Shown: positions 60,502 through 64,000 of the stretch, in pieces
Position numbering within the stretch: position 1 is the first letter of the stretch
Layout: each line of letters opens with the position of its first letter
From: Rosistilla ulvae
GTDB lineage: Bacteria > Planctomycetota > Planctomycetia > Pirellulales > Pirellulaceae
Assembly: GCF_007741475.1 (NCBI RefSeq)
Contig: NZ_CP036261.1
Span: 434,001-498,000, forward strand
Reading direction: 5' to 3'
DNA length: 64,000 bases
The notes under the pieces: model-generated
What the model was told of the DNA's origin: nothing
Database searches by the model: none
What the model saw: only the letters and a program-made list of their open reading frames with translations
Made by a program: the position numbers and the translations under genes

Positions 60502-61389
60502 CTAGCGGTAGATCGATCCGCTGTTGTTTGGCGACGTTGCAGTCGGCATCGAATACGACGAGCTAGGCGATTGGGTGGCCGGTGTCGTGTAGGTCGACGG
60601 GGCCACCGAGCTGTTCATGCCAGGGTAGGCGGCTGCCGAACTGGTGCTGCCGGGACGGTAGCCACCTGGGCTGGCGGCCACTTGGGTCGCTGGCGTCGGA
60701 TTTGCGTAAGTCGCTTGCGTTGCCGGTGGAGCCGCGTAGCCAGCAGGACTGGTTGGGGCTGCGTAACCCGCAGGGCTCGGGGCGGAAGCGTAGGGCGACG
60801 TCGTGCTGGCTGGTGTTGCGTACGGCGATGCTGGAGTCGCGGCACCGTAGGCAGGGTTGTTAGCCGCACTTGCTGTGTAGGTCGGTGGTGTGCTTGGAGT
60901 GGCCGCGTAAGGAGCGGATGCACCGTACGGCGAGGCTGGAGCTGCACCAGGTGCTGCGCCGCCGTAAGGGCTGGTTGGCGTTACGCCACCGTAAGGCGAA
61001 GCGGCTGCGGTGCTGTTGTAACCGTTAGCTTGAGCCGCTGCGGTCGGCGTACCGTAGGGCGAGCTGCCACCGGGCGTTCCGTAAGGGCTTGCGCTACCAT
61101 AAGGGCTGGCAGGAGCCGTCGTGGTCGATGCGGCAACTTGCGTGTTCGCCGATTGGCCCGACTTGCCGGTCGCAGCCGAAGCGATCGCGGTTGGCGTGTG
61201 ATTTTCGCTTGGTGGCGCTGGGTAGGTGGCCGATGGGCCACTGCCGGCTAGAGTTTCCGCGGAAGGCTTTTTGCCCCACGAGAACAAGTTCTTGCCTGGC
61301 ATTGTTGTCTTACAGCCGGTCGATCCGATCGCCATAACTGCAATGCTGGCAACGGCGACGCGGTTCCATGTCACTATACGGCATCGCAT
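60502..61389 (-). CDS. Low-complexity Ala/Pro/Ser/Thr-rich lipoprotein with S-P-Y-G repeats
   Basis: The 295-residue product has a lipoprotein signal (V-A-S-I-A-V-M-A-I-G-S-T-G-C) with the lipidated Cys after I-G-S-T-G. The rest is low complexity: many copies of S-P-Y-G, P-A-G-Y-A-A and T-P-A, and no predicted globular fold. This looks like an extended spacer, cell-wall or surface-associated component. No cognate partner is adjacent. The repeats vary in spacing and are not an exact tandem array. The gene is divergent from rpsD and ends at the terminator shared with nadD. Confidence 0.8.
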   Translation of the reverse strand: MRCRIVTWNRVAVASIAVMAIGSTGCKTTMPGKNLFSWGKKPSAETLAGSGPSATYPAPPSENHTPTAIASAATGKSGQSANTQVAASTTTAPASPYGSASPYGTPGGSSPYGTPTAAAQANGYNSTAAASPYGGVTPTSPYGGAAPGAAPASPYGASAPYAATPSTPPTYTASAANNPAYGAATPASPYATPASTTSPYASAPSPAGYAAPTSPAGYAAPPATQATYANPTPATQVAASPGGYRPGSTSSAAAYPGMNSSVAPSTYTTPATQSPSSSYSMPTATSPNNSGSIYR

Positions 61390-61899
61390 AACGATGTTCC
61401 CTCAAACTGGCGAATTTTGAGAAGTCGGAGCATGCGGGCGTCGTCTGTCTCAGCCAGACTGGTCGCGATTCGCAAAACCCTTCTTCCTTGAAGTGTTTTT
61501 TTGCAGCGATGCTCCACCAACGGCAAGCGTCGGGGCATCGCAACGTTCCTATCAGAAGGGTTTCGGCCAGCGGGTCCCGTCGAATCCAGACTAATCCGCA
61601 AAATCGACCAAACTCCTCTAATTGGGTCCGGATACTAGAACCGCAAGTTTGTCTACGTCAATGTCGACTGAGCAATCCTATCGTGCGAATCTTGGCGAAT
61701 GTTGCCATTCGCTAGTGATTCGCCAGCTTCGCCCTTGCAAAAAGCAAGGTTTCCAGTGACAATCCTGGACTTCAAAAGAAATCAGGCGCGACCCTCCAGG
61801 ACCAAATTGTGGCCCTGTCGCTGGGATCGTGCCATTGCGTAAATCTACGCGAGGTAACGACTTACACCCCTTTCTTGCACTCCCTTAGGAGCATTGTCG
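61390..61899. other. Divergent interval between the lipoprotein gene and rpsD
   Basis: About 510 bp with no supported gene. On the minus strand TTGACG (61656-61661) with TAGTAT (61632-61637) at 18 bp is a possible promoter for the lipoprotein gene, giving a long leader. A ribosome site TAGGAG at 61886-61891 precedes rpsD. No repeats or structured element are evident. Confidence 0.5.
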
Positions 61900-62508
61900 A
61901 TGGCCCGATATACCGGACCCAAAGCACGTATTAATCGCCGTCTAGGCGCCATGATCTATGAAACCGCCGGTGCTGCCCGCGCGATGGAACGCCGCAATAC
62001 CCCTCCAGGTATGCACACCCGCGGCCGTCGCCCCAGTAACTACGGTCTGGCGTTGATGGAGAAGCAAAAGATCAAGCACTATTACGGCTTGGGCGAACGA
62101 CAACTGCGCCGCTACTTTGATGCGGTCAGCAGCAAGCAAGGAAACACGGGTGAATTGTTGTTGCTGATGTGCGAACGCCGTCTGGACAACATCGTCCGCC
62201 GCTGCGGGTTCACCAAAACCCGTCCTCAAGCTCGGCAAGGCGTTGCCCACGGCCACTTCTTGGTTAATGGCGTCAAAGTCACCAAGCCAAACTACCTGCT
62301 GCGTCCAGGCGACGAGGTCGAAGTTCGCGACCGCGAAGGTCTGAAGAACCTGTACCGCGGCGTGATCGCCAACGCTTCGCCCGACGCCCTCGATTGGGTG
62401 GCATTCGACAGCGAAAACCTGAAGGCAACCGTCCAAGGCCTGCCCGGCCCTAGCGACATCAGCCTGCCGGTAGATGCTAACTCCGTGGTCGAATTCCTGT
62501 CTCGCTAG
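61900..62508 (+). CDS. rpsD: 30S ribosomal protein S4
   Basis: S4 is a primary assembly protein of the small subunit. The 202-residue product begins M-A-R-Y-T-G-P-K-A-R-I-N-R-R-L-G. G-M-H and R-R-P-S-N-Y-G-L-A-L-M-E-K-Q-K-I-K-H-Y-Y-G-L-G-E-R-Q-L follow, then the S4 RNA-binding domain around residues 93-155 (R-L-D-N-I-V-R-R-C-G-F, R-Q-G-V-A-H-G-H-F-L-V-N-G). ATG 61900 is supported by TAGGAG 8 nt upstream. A TTG at 61894 is in frame but has a worse site. It is a stand-alone rpsD, not in the alpha operon. Confidence 0.97.
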   Translation: MARYTGPKARINRRLGAMIYETAGAARAMERRNTPPGMHTRGRRPSNYGLALMEKQKIKHYYGLGERQLRRYFDAVSSKQGNTGELLLLMCERRLDNIVRRCGFTKTRPQARQGVAHGHFLVNGVKVTKPNYLLRPGDEVEVRDREGLKNLYRGVIANASPDALDWVAFDSENLKATVQGLPGPSDISLPVDANSVVEFLSR

Positions 62509-62561
62509 GTTTCTGCTGCGACTCTTGCAGGTTCCTCAACTCGCTATCCTGAACAAACATC

Positions 62562-63989
62562 ATGCATTCATCGCTCGTTGTATTGGGCGGGGGTCCAGGC
62601 GGCTACGCGGCCGCATTTCTGGCCGCCGACGAAGGTCTCGAAGTCACGATTGTCGAAGCCGATTCGCGGCTCGGCGGAACGTGCTTGCTACGGGGTTGCA
62701 TCCCCAGCAAGGCTTTGTTGCATGTGGCTCGGGTGATTAGCGAAGTTCAGGAACTCAATGAAGACTGGGGCGTCAGCTATCCTGGCGCCCCGTCGATCGA
62801 TATCGATAAGGTTCGCGGCCGCAAAGAAACTGTGATCTCGAACCTGACCGGCGGTCTTCAGGCTTTGGCCAAACGCCGCGGCGTCAAAGTCATCCACGCC
62901 AAGGGCGTCTTTGAGAACAGCACCACCCTGAAGTTGGAAGGGGACCACGCGTCGATCCCCGAAGGTGGAAAGATCACTTTCGATCATTGCATCCTCGCGA
63001 CCGGCAGCGTTCCGTTTGTTCCGCCGGCGTTTGATATCGGCAGCGATCGCGTGATGGACAGCACCGGCGCGTTGGAACTGAAAGACGTTCCCGAAACGAT
63101 GCTGGTTGTCGGCGGTGGATACATCGGCCTGGAGCTTGGCAGCGTCTACGCTCAACTGGGCAGCAAGGTTTCGATCGTCGAATTGATGGACGGCCTACTG
63201 CCCGGCGCCGACCGCGACCTGGTCAAGCCGCTGCAAAAGCGGATCGAAAAACTAGTCGACGGCCGGTTGTTCCTGAACACCAAAGTCGGCTCGCTCGCCG
63301 AAGAGAAAGACGGCGTTCACGTGACCTTCGAAGGGCCAAGCAAGTTTGGCAACGAAGTCTACGACCGCGTGTTGGTTTCGATCGGCCGCCGCCCCGTCAG
63401 CAAGGGTTTTGGACTGGAGAACACCCAAGTTGTCGTCAATGCCAAGGGCTTTGTGGAGTGCGATTCGCAACAGCGAACCGCCGACCCGCACATCCTGGCG
63501 ATCGGCGACGTCGCTGGCGAACCGATGCTCGCGCACAAAGCCAATCACGAAGGTCGCGTCGCGGCCGAAGTCGTGCTTGGCAAGAACTCCGCCTTCGACA
63601 AAGTGGCGATTCCCGCAGTGGTCTTCACCGATCCCGAAATCGCTTGGGCTGGCCTGACCGAAGGCGAAGCCAAAGCTGCCGGCCGCAAGGTCGATGTCGA
63701 AGTCTACCCCTGGGCTGCCAGCGGTCGCGCTCAAGCGATCGGCCGGACTGAAGGTTCGACCAAGTGGCTCGTCGACCCTGAAACCCATCGCGTTGTCGGC
63801 TGTGGAATCGTGGGTGCCGGAGCTGGCGAATTGATCGCCGAAGCCGTCCTGGCGATCGAGATGGGCTGCGAAGTCCACGACATCACCGACAGCATCCACC
63901 CGCACCCAACGCTCAGCGAAACGCTGATGAACGCGGGCGAAGTCCACTTCGGCACGGCGACCGAGATCTACAAGCCGAAGAAGAAATAG
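62562..63989 (+). CDS. lpdA: Dihydrolipoyl dehydrogenase (E3)
   Basis: E3 reoxidises dihydrolipoamide of 2-oxoacid dehydrogenase complexes with FAD and NAD+. The 475-residue product has the FAD motif V-V-L-G-G-G-P-G-G-Y-A-A-A and the redox disulfide G-G-T-C-L-L-R-G-C-I-P-S-K with Cys at about residues 41 and 46. The NAD motif is V-V-G-G-G-Y-I-G-L-E-L-G near 182, and A-I-G-D-V follows. The C-terminal catalytic H-P-H-P-T-L-S-E is intact. No E1/E2 genes are seen within the window, which ends just after the stop. It follows rpsD by about 50 bp on the same strand. Confidence 0.96.
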   Translation: MHSSLVVLGGGPGGYAAAFLAADEGLEVTIVEADSRLGGTCLLRGCIPSKALLHVARVISEVQELNEDWGVSYPGAPSIDIDKVRGRKETVISNLTGGLQALAKRRGVKVIHAKGVFENSTTLKLEGDHASIPEGGKITFDHCILATGSVPFVPPAFDIGSDRVMDSTGALELKDVPETMLVVGGGYIGLELGSVYAQLGSKVSIVELMDGLLPGADRDLVKPLQKRIEKLVDGRLFLNTKVGSLAEEKDGVHVTFEGPSKFGNEVYDRVLVSIGRRPVSKGFGLENTQVVVNAKGFVECDSQQRTADPHILAIGDVAGEPMLAHKANHEGRVAAEVVLGKNSAFDKVAIPAVVFTDPEIAWAGLTEGEAKAAGRKVDVEVYPWAASGRAQAIGRTEGSTKWLVDPETHRVVGCGIVGAGAGELIAEAVLAIEMGCEVHDITDSIHPHPTLSETLMNAGEVHFGTATEIYKPKKK

Positions 63990-64000
63990 CTTCCGCCAGA

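Overview
The window is chromosomal DNA of a Planctomycetota bacterium, most likely of the Pirellulales (Rhodopirellula/Rosistilla-like). The markers are paired DUF1549/DUF1553 and DUF1501 genes behind an ECF sigma factor, a DUF1080 protein, many small secreted proteins of unknown role, an excisionase-type HTH fused to a receiver domain, and GC-rich DNA with palindromic intergenic repeats. No rRNA, tRNA, CRISPR array, insertion sequence or complete prophage was seen.

Layout. 1-850: end of a secreted protein and a small GH2-like beta protein. 1.06-8.7 kb: an envelope module of a TPR protein, an ExbB/TolQ-like and an ExbD/TolR-like subunit, and a membrane-anchored protein with a long linker and a terpenoid-cyclase-fold C-terminus. 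8.75-10 kb: a three-copy repeat family around a small DUF559 endonuclease gene. 10-14.8 kb: SGNH hydrolase, K+/H+ antiporter, tandem repeats, secreted beta-propeller. 14.8-17.5 kb: a palindrome-rich direct repeat, a SLATT-like membrane protein with a DUF4268 nuclease-like protein, then a decayed antiporter fragment and a hairpin. 17.5-24.5 kb: membrane protein, glutamate decarboxylase, TSUP transporter, DUF1080 protein, and a carbamoyltransferase-SxtJ-DUF5989 trio.

24.5-29.8 kb holds the best candidate for an undescribed system: three tightly packed genes encoding a Vsr/DUF559-like endonuclease, a winged-helix protein and a 1114-residue ATPase with two separate P-loop modules, the second HerA-like. 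The composition suggests DNA processing or anti-phage defence, but this is inference.

29.8-38.3 kb: a soluble histidine kinase with an HTH-receiver regulator, mnmG, a duplicated secreted protein, an Rpn-like nuclease and holA. 38.6-42.5 kb: rpmF and the fatty-acid genes fabD, fabG, acpP and fabF, without plsX or fabH between them. 42.6-47 kb: NhaC antiporter, FMN glutamate-synthase-like protein and ROK protein. 47.3-53.3 kb: ECF sigma, putative anti-sigma, coiled-coil protein, DUF1549/1553 and DUF1501. 53.4-64 kb: a 30-residue membrane peptide, priA, a fused ABC-2 exporter with its HlyD partner amid 75-bp palindromic repeats, nadD, a low-complexity lipoprotein, rpsD and lpdA.

Housekeeping genes are interleaved with lineage-specific envelope and accessory genes. 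The accessory loci cluster near palindromic repeats, the usual sign of past rearrangement.
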